64,000 bases of DNA from the NCBI GenBank assembly GCA_018238155.1, contig JABCTZ010000003.1:141765-205764 (forward strand), in the 5' to 3' direction. Made by a program: the position numbers and the translations under genes. Below the pieces are notes generated by a model. The model did no database searches and was not told where the DNA came from. It was given only the letters and a program-made list of their open reading frames with translations. The stretch's first letter is position 1. Each line of letters starts with the position of its first letter. Below, piece after piece: positions 17,327 to 26,277 of the stretch. This DNA is from Candidatus Heimdallarchaeota archaeon. Lineage in GTDB: Archaea > Asgardarchaeota > Heimdallarchaeia > JABLTI01.

Positions 17327-17977
17327 ATGAGTGATTACAATTTGATGGACCCAAACGATGAGTCTATTGTTTATTGGCGAAAAAAAAGTTTCTACTTAAA
17401 TATCACAAATCGCTGTACAAATAACTGTGTTTTTTGTGTAAGAAATTATAAAACCGCTGTGTTTGGTTTTAACTTGAAATTAACAAGAGAACCAACAGAA
17501 CAAGAAATTATTAATGAACTAAGAAAATATTTGACAAATGCATTCGAAGAAGTAGTTTTTACGGGTTATGGAGAACCTCTCGAACGTTTGGATGCTGTTT
17601 GTAATATTTCAAGAGAAATAAAGAGACTATTTCCTGAAATAATTGTAAGGCTAGATACTAATGGATTGGGGCAGCTAATTAATCCCGATATTGATGTTAT
17701 TATGGAATTAAAACTAGCAGGAATAAATCAAGTTTCAATCAGTTTAAACGCAAGTAATGCAGAGCAATATAATAAAATATGCCGATCAAAATTTGGCAAA
17801 CAATCCTTTGAAGCAATACAGGATTTTGCTAAAGCGGCTAAGTATATTTTCAAAACTAATTACACAATAGTTGCTATACCTCAAATTGATATTCAAGCTT
17901 GTCAGAACATAGCCAAAGAACAAGAAATTTTCTTGAAAATTCGACAATACTCTGGTCCAGATTTAGTCATTGAATGA
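17327..17977 (+). CDS. Radical SAM protein, TatD-associated type
   Basis: 216 residues. The radical SAM Fe-S motif is CTNNCVFC (CxxxCxxC) at ~residues 29-36, in the context YLNITNRCTNNCVFCVRN. It is followed by a VVFTGYGEPLERL segment (the GxExxL-type SAM-binding motif) and by IVRLDTNGLG. This short form with NLxxxREPT-like text matches my memory of the small TatD-linked radical SAM proteins. The reaction is unknown. No tatD gene is nearby, so the subfamily name is tentative; the radical SAM assignment is firm. Confidence 0.85.
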   Translation: MSDYNLMDPNDESIVYWRKKSFYLNITNRCTNNCVFCVRNYKTAVFGFNLKLTREPTEQEIINELRKYLTNAFEEVVFTGYGEPLERLDAVCNISREIKRLFPEIIVRLDTNGLGQLINPDIDVIMELKLAGINQVSISLNASNAEQYNKICRSKFGKQSFEAIQDFAKAAKYIFKTNYTIVAIPQIDIQACQNIAKEQEIFLKIRQYSGPDLVIE

Positions 17978-18005
17978 AATACTGACAATACTTTCGGTGA
18001 ACTCT

Positions 18006-18044
18006 TACTATAATTAGTGCTTTTTAAGCAAAAAAATTATAGTA
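18006..18044. promoter_or_regulatory. Long nested dyad enclosing a TTTTTAAG box
   Basis: TACTATAATT at 18006-18015 is the perfect reverse complement of AATTATAGTA at 18035-18044. Nested inside, TGCTT and AAGCA also pair around TTT. The inner part, TTAGTGCTTTTTAAGCAAAA, resembles the promoter element found elsewhere in the window. It may be an operator around a TATA box for the TPR-like gene at 18093, or a terminator for the radical SAM gene. Confidence 0.5.
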
Positions 18045-18092
18045 TTGTAATGAGAACAATGGTTCTTTATGATGAAAGGAAAGGTAAAGGTA

Positions 18093-18416
18093 ATGGCTTG
18101 TGCAAAAACGGAGAATTACATCCAAAATGGTATAATTGCATTAGAACAAAGGGATTTAGCAATTGCGACAGAAAATTTTTCTAAAGCCCTGATAGAAGAA
18201 AATAGTAGTGAACCTGAATATTGGTGTTTATTAGCTGAGTCTTTATTTTATCAAGCACAATTTGAAAGTTCATTAATATGCTGGAAAGAAGCTGCAACTA
18301 TTTCTCCTTTGAACAAAAAAATCTGGGTTAGAATTAGTGCATTATATGCATTAATGGAACAAGATGATTTAGCTATTCACTATTATGAATTATCTGAAGG
18401 CTTGCTAATAGAATAA
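18093..18416 (+). CDS. Small TPR-like protein
   Basis: ATG 18093 is chosen because an AAAGGTAAAGGT SD-like run directly precedes it, although the frame is open from ATG 18069. About 107 residues form roughly two to three TPR-like helix pairs: NGIIALEQRDLAIATENFSK, then EYWCLLAESLFYQAQFESSL and IWVRISALYALMEQDDLAIH. Such repeats bind peptides of partner proteins. No other domain is present. Confidence 0.7.
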   Translation: MACAKTENYIQNGIIALEQRDLAIATENFSKALIEENSSEPEYWCLLAESLFYQAQFESSLICWKEAATISPLNKKIWVRISALYALMEQDDLAIHYYELSEGLLIE

Positions 18417-18522
18417 GCACTTACAATTCAGTTCTTCAAATAAACAATGCAAGGGAATTTATTTATTAGAGTGATAATATTATCTAATTTGTTCTGAATA
18501 ATGAATAGAAGGGCAAGAAAAA

Positions 18523-19089
18523 TTGGCATACAAAGTTATTTACACAGTGACAGAAAAATATGACCCAACAAGAAAAGAAATTGGTTTGAAAGTAGTTATA
18601 AGTGGTTTTGGAAAATACAAAGGGGCCAAAATTAGATTTGCTGCATTCCCTGCACAAGAAGCGACTTTTTCAAAAACTGGTTCTTTGACATTTACTGCAA
18701 TAGGTAAACTTGGAAATAATTATCTAGAAGTAATAGATAAAAAAACAAATAGAATGATACAACAAATCTCAGCAGTTAATAGCAATGTCTTTACTGAAGG
18801 TGGAAAGGGTCAAGAAATAGTCATTATTCATTCAACAAAGAAAGCAACAATCACGATTAATAAAGTTCCAAGTCTGAAGAATGAGCTATTAAGATTGGAT
18901 GCTTCTCCTAAAATATCACTTTTCTTTGGTTTGCATTCTGAAACAAAACAACCAATATATACTCAGAAAGCAGACAAAAAAGGCTCATGTAAATTTGACA
19001 TTACTGGGACATTGTCTGAAAAACATGAAGTGAGAGTTTTAACAGGGCAGATGAATAAAATTGTTTCAATAAAACCTCCGGAACCTTAA
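18523..19089 (+). CDS. Beta-rich soluble protein, unknown
   Basis: 188 residues from TTG 18523, with GAAGG about 10 bases upstream. The predicted pattern is mostly short strands, alternating hydrophobic residues with K/T/S turns, possibly two beta-sandwich halves (residues ~1-95 and ~100-188, each closing with a strand pair). There is no signal peptide, so it is probably cytosolic. The stop codon lies inside a 16-base palindrome. No family is recognised. Confidence 0.65.
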   Translation: MAYKVIYTVTEKYDPTRKEIGLKVVISGFGKYKGAKIRFAAFPAQEATFSKTGSLTFTAIGKLGNNYLEVIDKKTNRMIQQISAVNSNVFTEGGKGQEIVIIHSTKKATITINKVPSLKNELLRLDASPKISLFFGLHSETKQPIYTQKADKKGSCKFDITGTLSEKHEVRVLTGQMNKIVSIKPPEP

Positions 19090-19095
19090 GGTTCC
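19080..19095. repeat. 16-bp perfect palindrome over a stop codon
   Basis: GGAACCTTAAGGTTCC contains the TAA stop of the preceding gene at its centre. It could fold as a hairpin in RNA or bind a dimeric protein; only a modest T-rich stretch follows, so termination is possible but not strong. Confidence 0.45.
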
Positions 19096-19176
19096 ATCTT
19101 ATTTCATTAAGCGGTTTCTTTTTAAGCAAGTTCAATATCTCGTAAATGAGAAACTTATAATCAAACTAATTTTTGG

Positions 19177-20604
19177 ATGGAACCGATTTTGGATGAAGAC
19201 TTATATAAACAAGTTTTTGAAATGGCTGCAAAAGTAAATGCTACTTATGTTGATATAAGAGATGAAGATACTCTCTATGCTTCTATTGAAGTAGTTGATG
19301 GAAAAGTAGAGAAATCAATGGCAGGATCTGAAGCAGGCATTGGTATAAGATTGTTAATTGATGGTGCCTGGGGTTTTTCATATGGCTCTAAAGAAAATTA
19401 CAAAGTTGTTTTCAAGATGGCTGTAGATGCACAAAAAACTTCGAAGACATTATCAAAAAGCAACATTGAGTTGGCTGATGTTAAACCAATTAAAGATAAA
19501 GTAATTATTAGTCAGAAAAAACCCTCACAAGATATTGCTTTTGAAGATAAAATGAAGCTTGTACTGACTGTTGATAAACACCTGCGTGATAAGGATAACA
19601 AAATCAAAGCTACAGAAACACGCTATGTTGACTTTCTAAGAAGACAAACTATTGCAACATCAGAGGGAACGCTAATTTATGAAGAACGTCCCTATACATA
19701 TTTAGCTATGACTCCAACAGCGAAAGTGGGTACAGATACTAATCAAGCTGGTGCCCGGATAGGTCAAGTGGGCGGTTTTGAAATCTTTGATGTTGTAAAT
19801 GTAGAGGAACGAGCTGAAAACGCTAAAATGCGATCAATAAAAGGATTAGAAGCAAAATCTGTAAAAGCTGGAAAATATCCCGTAGTTCTAGATGGTACAC
19901 TGAATTTCCTATTCGCTCATGAAGCTGCCGGACATAGTACCGAAGCAGATTTCTTGAGAACTGCAGGAGTGCTTCGTGGGAAATTAGGTAAAACACTAGC
20001 AAAGAATTTTGTTAACTTAATTGATGATGGAACCTTAGAGTATGTCTCCGGATATGGAGGAAGAACATTCGGATTCATGAAATATGATGATGAAGGTGTT
20101 CCTGTTGAAAGAACAGAAATTATGAAAGACGGTGTATTGCAAACATACTTGACAGATCGTGCATCCGCTTCACATTTTAATTTAAAACCTACTGGAAATT
20201 GCCGTGCCGAATATTTTTCAAGCTTTCCAATTGTGCGTATGAGAAATACATATCTGGAAGCATCAAAAGACAAAGAATTATCAGAAGAAGAAGTTCTTGG
20301 ACAGATAAAAGAGGGTCTTCTTCTAAAAAGAGGTGGTGGTGGTCAAGTGGACCCCATACGTGGCACATTCAATTTTGGTGTTGGTGAAGTGTATGAAATT
20401 CATAATGGTGAAATTGGTGAATTACGAAAAGCAACTACTCTTTCTGGAAATACTATTGAGACCCTTGGTAAGATTATGGGACTTTCAAATGAGATGGCTG
20501 ATCCTTCCGAGTCCATCGGTTTTTGTGGAAAAGATGGTCAAAGAGCACCAACAGGTACGGGTGCTGGCTGGATGTCTGTAAAAGTTATGACTGTTGGAGG
20601 TTAA
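19177..20604 (+). CDS. tldD: TldD-family metalloprotease subunit
   Basis: 475 residues. TldD supplies the active site of the TldD/TldE heterodimeric zinc protease, which degrades unfolded or modified peptides. The zinc motif is HEAAGHSTEAD (H-E-x-x-x-H) at ~residue 248, as in the family, with the Gly-rich C-terminal GTGAGWMSV end typical of TldD. The length matches the family. The ATG at 19177 has no clear SD. The next gene, tldE, starts 5 bases after this stop, so the two form an operon. Stoichiometric partner and cellular substrate in archaea are unknown. Confidence 0.93.
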   Translation: MEPILDEDLYKQVFEMAAKVNATYVDIRDEDTLYASIEVVDGKVEKSMAGSEAGIGIRLLIDGAWGFSYGSKENYKVVFKMAVDAQKTSKTLSKSNIELADVKPIKDKVIISQKKPSQDIAFEDKMKLVLTVDKHLRDKDNKIKATETRYVDFLRRQTIATSEGTLIYEERPYTYLAMTPTAKVGTDTNQAGARIGQVGGFEIFDVVNVEERAENAKMRSIKGLEAKSVKAGKYPVVLDGTLNFLFAHEAAGHSTEADFLRTAGVLRGKLGKTLAKNFVNLIDDGTLEYVSGYGGRTFGFMKYDDEGVPVERTEIMKDGVLQTYLTDRASASHFNLKPTGNCRAEYFSSFPIVRMRNTYLEASKDKELSEEEVLGQIKEGLLLKRGGGGQVDPIRGTFNFGVGEVYEIHNGEIGELRKATTLSGNTIETLGKIMGLSNEMADPSESIGFCGKDGQRAPTGTGAGWMSVKVMTVGG

Positions 20605-20608
20605 TAAA

Positions 20609-22069
20609 ATGACTTATTTTTCTCTAGACAAAGCTCTTAGCTATGGTGTTAAATTTGCTGAAAAAAATGGCGCAGAAGAAGTAGAAGGTTATAGCTCTAG
20701 TTCAAAAGAAATTGAAATTGGTGTTGAAAAAAATATTCCAACAATTAGCACTGGTGTTTCAACTGGAGTCTCTTTTAGAGTTGTAAAAAACAATAACCTT
20801 GGTTTTGCATTCACTAAAACATTGACACAAGAACGTATTGAATCCACAATAAAAGTTGCAATCCAAAATGCAAATTCAAAAGGTAAGGATCCCGATTTCA
20901 AATCACTTCCTCATCCTTCAAAGAAATCAGCACTAAAATTGAAATTTGACAAAAAACTTGATAATTTATCGTCAGATGATCTTGCATCTAATCTATCAAC
21001 ACTCATTGATGCTATTGATGGGACTAAAGGCTTGCATTATCTTCAAGGACAAATGTTCTTAGGAATAGTTGAGGACCATTTAGTTAATTCTCATGGAATA
21101 GATATTTCTGATAAAGGAGGTGGGTTTGGTGGTTTTGCTGCAGCTATTACTACAAAAGGTTTGATACCAAACTATTCTTTTGGTATTATGGGTGGTCCAT
21201 CTGTTGCTTCATTTAGAATTCAAGATTTAATTGAAGATACTATTTTGCAAACCCAAAGAGCAGCTGCTCCCAGAACTATCAATATTGAAAAGGAATTGCC
21301 AATTATTCTTGAACCTGAAGCTTCTCTTGGCATAATGGGTAGTTTATTCCGAATCCTTTCAAATCAGTTAACAGGAAGTAAGGTTGCTTCCGGAGCTACT
21401 CCTTATTCAGATCAAGTTGGAAACCAAATAGCTATTGAAGGATTTTCATTAGTCGATAACGGTGTTGATCCACTTAAAATTGGCTCTTCTGCTTATGATG
21501 CTGAGGGTCTTCCTCGTGAAGAGACTCTTCTTATTGACAATGGTATTTTGAAAACTTTCCTTTTAGATAATTATTATGGAAATAAACTAGGATTAGAATC
21601 AAATGGTAAAAGCTCTCGAGTAGGTCAATTCGGATTCGGTGGTGATCCTGTGAAAACACAACCAACTATCTCGACTTCTTCACTTGAAATTTTGCCCGGT
21701 AAATCCTCAAAAGAAGAAATAATACAAGAAACCAAAGAAGGGTTTATGCTACGATCTCTAATGGGACTTCATATGTCTGATTTCAGTTCTGGAAGATTTT
21801 CTGTAACTGGTTTTGGTTGGTATATTAAAAATGGGGAGATAAAATATCCTGTTCAAGGAATCTCTATTTCTGGTATACTTCCAGATCTGATCAAAAATAT
21901 TGATATGATTTCTAAAGAACGTGAATCAATGCTTTTAGGGGAATGCCCATATATTCGCTTTGCGAATGTTAAAACGACAGCTAAAAAGTTTGATTTTAAA
22001 ACAAGATTTAGTCTTGGACTCCTGAAGGTTCTCACCACTCTTAAGATCATGAAAAATCCAATGTTTTAG
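20609..22069 (+). CDS. tldE: TldE/PmbA-family protease subunit
   Basis: 486 residues from ATG 20609, chosen because GGAGG (20596-20600, inside the end of tldD) lies 8 bases upstream; an in-frame TTG at 20594 is less likely. It is homologous to TldD but lacks the HExxxH zinc motif: the corresponding segment reads LPIILEPEASLGIMG. This is the normal state of TldE/PmbA, which pairs with TldD and contributes to substrate binding. Conserved features include LVDNGVDPLKIGSSAYDAEG and the C-terminal GRFSVTGFGWYIKNGEI. A hairpin terminator follows, closing the tldD-tldE operon. Confidence 0.92.
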   Translation: MTYFSLDKALSYGVKFAEKNGAEEVEGYSSSSKEIEIGVEKNIPTISTGVSTGVSFRVVKNNNLGFAFTKTLTQERIESTIKVAIQNANSKGKDPDFKSLPHPSKKSALKLKFDKKLDNLSSDDLASNLSTLIDAIDGTKGLHYLQGQMFLGIVEDHLVNSHGIDISDKGGGFGGFAAAITTKGLIPNYSFGIMGGPSVASFRIQDLIEDTILQTQRAAAPRTINIEKELPIILEPEASLGIMGSLFRILSNQLTGSKVASGATPYSDQVGNQIAIEGFSLVDNGVDPLKIGSSAYDAEGLPREETLLIDNGILKTFLLDNYYGNKLGLESNGKSSRVGQFGFGGDPVKTQPTISTSSLEILPGKSSKEEIIQETKEGFMLRSLMGLHMSDFSSGRFSVTGFGWYIKNGEIKYPVQGISISGILPDLIKNIDMISKERESMLLGECPYIRFANVKTTAKKFDFKTRFSLGLLKVLTTLKIMKNPMF

Positions 22070-22083
22070 TTCTATTTGTTTAG

Positions 22084-22108
22084 AGGAAAGGTCAAACTTT
22101 CCTTTTAT
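22084..22108 (+). terminator. Hairpin plus T-rich terminator
   Basis: AGGAAAG pairs with CTTTCCT around GTCAAA, 15 bases after the tldE stop, followed by TTTATTTATTTT. Confidence 0.6.
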
Positions 22109-22217
22109 TTATTTTCTATTGGTAAATTACTTTTTTTGTCTCATACGTAAGACTTATTTTAATCATATTCAATGTAAATAAGTTTGAAACGCAGAGTTAT
22201 TCTTTTGAGGTTAAAAA

Positions 22218-22808
22218 ATGAATTTAGACATTGTAGATTTAACAATTGAGCAAAAGGAGCTTCTATATCTAATTTCTCGACTTACTGACCATCTTAATTG
22301 CTCTGATACTTGGATTAAGGAAACTCCACTTCAAGCATTGATGTTTTATGCAATTCGCAAGGGTATGTTCAATGATTATGATTATGCCCCAATTTCTTCT
22401 TCATTTCTTGGGCAGGGGAGAAAGTTTGTTAATATTTCAAAAGAAGGTGAAGATGATTTAGGTGATCTCAGAGAATTGGGTTTACTTGAAACAATCCGTC
22501 TCTCCTCTACAAAACATGATTACATTACTGGATATCGTCCAACAATTGAATCCAGAAAGCAGTTGTCACAATTTACTAATGAAATAAAGTCAAGTGTAGA
22601 TTCTCTCTTTGTGTGTCCTGATTGTAATGATCCTACTTTTGAACTTGTGATTGATGTTGGTAAATCAAGTTTCTTGATGAAATGCAAGTCTTGTTCCCAC
22701 TCTGAAGGCATTCCACTAATTGAACCCGAGGATGTCTCATATTCCACAAAAGCTTACTTTTTCAAAACTCTTGGTAAACATAAAACCACACAGGAGGATA
22801 ACAAATGA
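22218..22808 (+). CDS. Helical protein with C-terminal zinc ribbon, coupled to next gene
   Basis: 196 residues from ATG 22218, GAGGT upstream. The N-terminal ~130 residues are helical, possibly winged-helix-like (GEDDLGDLRELGLLETIRLS). The C-terminal part holds CPDCNDP and CKSCSHS, a zinc ribbon. Its stop overlaps the start of the next gene (ATGA at 22805-22808), and that gene's GGAGG lies inside this one, so the two are translationally coupled and their products probably act together. No family is recognised. Confidence 0.7.
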   Translation: MNLDIVDLTIEQKELLYLISRLTDHLNCSDTWIKETPLQALMFYAIRKGMFNDYDYAPISSSFLGQGRKFVNISKEGEDDLGDLRELGLLETIRLSSTKHDYITGYRPTIESRKQLSQFTNEIKSSVDSLFVCPDCNDPTFELVIDVGKSSFLMKCKSCSHSEGIPLIEPEDVSYSTKAYFFKTLGKHKTTQEDNK

Positions 22809-24592
22809 CTACTGTTGGAAATTTAGGTGACGTTTTAACTGAAGTAATTAAATTGAAGAATGTTAAAATTGCTTTAATTGAATGGCTGCCTTTTGATAGG
22901 AATCAACTTTCTGCACTCAATATTAAATTAGATAGTTTGCACAGAAGACGAGGACATATTGTAACCGCACTCAAAGATGATTCACCTGAAGAACTAATCT
23001 TCAAAGATAGTGGTGTTTCATGCAAAGTTGTGGTAAAAGACTTTCAACCATCAGAATATGTTTCATTCCAAGCATCTCTCAATTTTCCCGAAGATGAAGG
23101 CATTGTTCAAAATGAAGAACTCAGTGGAAATATCAATTCTTGGGGACGAGTTGTCTATGGTGCTGATATCGTTGAGGTTGAAAATAGTTCAAATGGTTGG
23201 GTTTCTCTTGATGTCCTAACACGTATCATTGTTGATTTAACCATGGATACTTCACAAATGATAGATTCACTCTTAACTGAATATCAAAGAAATCTTTTAG
23301 ATTTAGTATTCATGGATGAATCAAGTAAACGTTCAAAGTATCTGTTAATAATGGCAGAAGATATCTCTGTTCGTCCGAGAAATCCTGAAGATTTTTTGGA
23401 TGGGGAAGATCTACAAAATGAAATTGAACAAGTTATTGGTGTTTTACACAAAGTTGAGAAAATAGATGATGGCTATATTTTCAGAGGTAATACAGGTCAA
23501 ATTGCGATTTCCAATCATATCGATGATTTTGAAAAACCTTTACTTGAAAGAGGTTTCTCTTCAGCAATTAAATTATTCTTGGATGATTATTCGTCAATCA
23601 TATGGCATTTGTGGGATGAGTCTCGATTAATTGAGAAAGATATTGATAAGGCTCTCCTGGGCGATATTACAAGCTTAACTAAAGCTCAAAACTGGATTGC
23701 ACGTGCGAGTTCGGATGCTATCATGTTAGGAGATATTCTTTCGTATCTTAGAGATAGTATTTTTAACTTTGTGGAAGACCTAACCGAAAATGATCCTTCA
23801 AAATTAAATGATGATCCTCTTTTGATTGAATTAAAGCAAATAATGAATGATTCTCAAATAACTACTAAACGTGTGAATGATACTCAAAAGGTCATCCATG
23901 GATTAGAATCAAAAATGACTGCATTGCGTGATTTTTCAAATACTTTAGCAGAAAAGCATATGAGAAAGCTTTCAGATTCTATGGCACAAAACACTAAATC
24001 TCTATCTCAAATGACAGAATCTAATAATCGTGCAAGTGATGCTCTAAGTATCATAGAGTTAATACTTGCCGGTTCTGTGATTATTGATATTGTATTGGTG
24101 TTAGTAGGCGAATATGCAATTCCTGACTGGACGTGGCTAGGTCAACTTTTCAGTTCTGGGGTTGGCAATCTCCTCATTATGCTCATTACAGTCTCTCTTT
24201 GGATTGGTGTTTTTGTTTTCCTTCGACTAAGCAAGCGAAAGCTTGAAAGCACTGCAGTAAAACGTCAGCTTAGTACAAATGTTATTGGCAGACGTTGTAA
24301 CGTTGCTGCTCTTGAACTATTTATAGAAGAACGAAACATCACCTTAAAGAGTACAGATAGAGAAGGAGACTCTCGCATTGTAACTGTAACATGCGAACCT
24401 CCTTCTAAAAAAGATCAACCAGATTTAGATTACATAACATTACTATACGATGCAAGTGAACACTTTTTGATTCAAATGGATTTCGAAACTCCAGATATGT
24501 CTTTAGATCTTGATCAATGTTATAATCACATCCTCAAAGAAATGGAAAAAGCTGGAATATTCAATGATTTGAATTTTGAGAAAAGTTGTTAA
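22805..24592 (+). CDS. Membrane-anchored coiled-coil protein, unknown
   Basis: 595 residues. A long N-terminal soluble region (~400 residues, mixed strands then helices) leads through a coiled coil (residues ~340-415: VIHGLESKMTALRDFSNTLA, then KLSDSMAQNTKSLSQMTES) into two hydrophobic helices (IIELILAGSVIIDIVLVLV and LLIMLITVSLWIGVFVFLRL) and a C-terminal cytosolic domain of ~120 residues. A long helix followed by paired TM helices recalls CorA-like channels, but the GMN motif is absent. It is translationally coupled to the upstream zinc-ribbon gene. I do not recognise the family. Confidence 0.7.
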   Translation: MTTVGNLGDVLTEVIKLKNVKIALIEWLPFDRNQLSALNIKLDSLHRRRGHIVTALKDDSPEELIFKDSGVSCKVVVKDFQPSEYVSFQASLNFPEDEGIVQNEELSGNINSWGRVVYGADIVEVENSSNGWVSLDVLTRIIVDLTMDTSQMIDSLLTEYQRNLLDLVFMDESSKRSKYLLIMAEDISVRPRNPEDFLDGEDLQNEIEQVIGVLHKVEKIDDGYIFRGNTGQIAISNHIDDFEKPLLERGFSSAIKLFLDDYSSIIWHLWDESRLIEKDIDKALLGDITSLTKAQNWIARASSDAIMLGDILSYLRDSIFNFVEDLTENDPSKLNDDPLLIELKQIMNDSQITTKRVNDTQKVIHGLESKMTALRDFSNTLAEKHMRKLSDSMAQNTKSLSQMTESNNRASDALSIIELILAGSVIIDIVLVLVGEYAIPDWTWLGQLFSSGVGNLLIMLITVSLWIGVFVFLRLSKRKLESTAVKRQLSTNVIGRRCNVAALELFIEERNITLKSTDREGDSRIVTVTCEPPSKKDQPDLDYITLLYDASEHFLIQMDFETPDMSLDLDQCYNHILKEMEKAGIFNDLNFEKSC

Positions 24593-24628
24593 AATTGGGT
24601 TCAGAACAAAAAATTCTATCCCAACTTT
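24592..24628. terminator. Weak bidirectional terminator between convergent genes
   Basis: TTGGG and CCCAA pair with a 20-base loop just after the membrane protein stop, and T-rich sequence follows on the plus strand. It sits between this gene and the convergent fen gene. Confidence 0.35.
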
Positions 24629-24635
24629 AATTATT

Positions 24636-25697
24636 TTATTTTTTCCCACCAAAGAATGCATCTAATGTAGGTTGTTTTTTCTGCTCATCAAGAATTTTAA
24701 ACGTCTTTTCTAGAGCATTTCTCACTCGAGTTTCAGAAAAACCTCGCTCACCTGAAAGGAAATCAACAATTTTCTCTACATTTGGTGATTCCCACTTCAA
24801 AGAATAATCCGTAATAGTTGGAGGGTCAAGAAATATGCTTCTAATTCTTTCAATGTCAAAATCGATATTGGCATCAGCCATTTTGGGTAGATCCAGAACA
24901 CGCTCAATTTTCTTATGTTCTTTGATAAGCTTAACTGCTGTTTTTGGTCCAATACCTGAAACTCCAATGCCATCTGGATTGAAATCCGTTCCAAGCAAAA
25001 TTGCAATATCAATTAATTCCTCTCGAGTTAGCTCTATTGCTTTCAAAGAAGCGTCAAGGTCGATTAATTCAGGTTTAACTTCAACATAGATATTTTTTCT
25101 TGGAAGTTTTCTCTTACCAGAAATAGTAAGATTCCTTACTAAGCGTGGTGTGCCAAAAAGAAGACTATCATAATCTTGAGAGCAACTAGCCCAAACATCT
25201 CCTCTTTTAGCCATCATTGCTGCTTGACCTTCTCCTTCTGATAGTGCTTGAATAACAGGAATTCCCATCAACTCGAGCAATCTTTTTGCATCACTTATCA
25301 TTGGAGATGTTAAACGGGCAGTTCTTTGGGCATAACGCTGAGCTAATTCCATATCACCTTTTTCAAGCGCTTCCTGATAGGCAACATCTGCTTCCTTCTT
25401 TACTTTTTTGCGTTTCATAATCTCTTTTGTTTTCTCTTCTGGAGGTTTTCCATCAAAAATAAATACAACTTCAATTCCACTTTCAAGAGAACGTGTGACC
25501 CTATAGAGAAGCCCTGATAAATGACTTGTAACATTCCCATGTGCATCCGTCAATAGACTTCCATCAGATTGTCGGATTCGAGTCAAAAATTGATATAAAA
25601 TATTATTCCCATCAAAAGCAATAGCTTTGTCATGGAAGAAATCAAAATTTACTTCTTCACGATCTGGAAATAAGTCACCTAATTTTGTAACACCCAT
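24636..25697 (-). CDS. fen: Flap endonuclease 1 (FEN1)
   Basis: 353 residues, the usual archaeal FEN1 length. The N-terminal MGVTKLGDLFP with IAFDGNNILYQFL holds the first active-site Asp. VVFIFDGKPPEEK, SEGEGQAAMMAKRGDVWA and ASCSQDYDSLLFG carry the other acidic metal ligands, and GVSGIGPKTAVKLIKEH is the helix-hairpin-helix/H3TH element. The enzyme removes 5' flaps in Okazaki fragment maturation and repair. The C-terminus QPTLDAFF is a PIP box that docks onto PCNA. It is a single gene, convergent with the plus-strand membrane protein. Confidence 0.96.
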   Translation of the reverse strand: MGVTKLGDLFPDREEVNFDFFHDKAIAFDGNNILYQFLTRIRQSDGSLLTDAHGNVTSHLSGLLYRVTRSLESGIEVVFIFDGKPPEEKTKEIMKRKKVKKEADVAYQEALEKGDMELAQRYAQRTARLTSPMISDAKRLLELMGIPVIQALSEGEGQAAMMAKRGDVWASCSQDYDSLLFGTPRLVRNLTISGKRKLPRKNIYVEVKPELIDLDASLKAIELTREELIDIAILLGTDFNPDGIGVSGIGPKTAVKLIKEHKKIERVLDLPKMADANIDFDIERIRSIFLDPPTITDYSLKWESPNVEKIVDFLSGERGFSETRVRNALEKTFKILDEQKKQPTLDAFFGGKK

Positions 25698-25810
25698 GAT
25701 TATATCCTCAAAATAACACTCATTAAAATACTTATTATACTACTAATTCTATAGGAGTTCTGAATCAGAAAGTCATATATAAGCATTATTTATTATCGAG
25801 TTGACAAAGA

Positions 25811-26146
25811 ATGCCTGAAAACCGAATTACCAATTATAACAAGCTCGTACGAGACAAGATTCCCGCAATTATAAACAACGATGGAAAAACCTTTGAGTTA
25901 CAGTTTGTTAATACTGATGATGCTTTTCTTTCTTTACTTGGTGAAAAATTAGTCGAAGAATCTCAGGAATTTGTCGAAAGTAAAGATCTCACTGAATTAG
26001 CTGATATCTTAGAAGTGATGTTAACTATTCTCCATCTAAAAAAAATCTCTTTCTCTAAATTGGAGAAAATTCGCCTAGATAAACGAGAAAATCATGGTGG
26101 ATTTGATAAAAGAATTGTTTTACTTTCTACAACTGAATCCATTTAA
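25811..26146 (+). CDS. MazG-like nucleotide pyrophosphohydrolase
   Basis: 111 residues of the small all-alpha NTP pyrophosphohydrolase type. It starts with NKLVRDKIPAII, typical of the phosphoribosyl-ATP pyrophosphohydrolase-like subgroup, followed by the metal-binding helix pair EKLVEESQEFVES and ELADILEVMLTIL, which carry the E-x-x-E and E-x-x-D residues. The C-terminal KRENHGGFDKRIVL is also typical. It probably hydrolyses non-canonical or damaged nucleotides. It is not beside his genes, so a HisE role is unlikely. Confidence 0.85.
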   Translation: MPENRITNYNKLVRDKIPAIINNDGKTFELQFVNTDDAFLSLLGEKLVEESQEFVESKDLTELADILEVMLTILHLKKISFSKLEKIRLDKRENHGGFDKRIVLLSTTESI

Positions 26147-26175
26147 TGATCAAATAAAAGGAATACTTTTGGTTA

Positions 26176-26200
26176 ACTCTCCTTAGAGAGTCCTCTTTTT
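26176..26200 (+). terminator. Hairpin plus T-tract terminator
   Basis: ACTCTC, loop CTTA, GAGAGT, then CCTCTTTTT; it follows the MazG-like gene by 29 bases. Confidence 0.6.
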
Positions 26201-26277
26201 ACAGCTATGCTTCTTGAACTAAGAATCTAATTTCACTTGAATGAACTGAGAGAAATTAAATGCTGCCGGATTATACT

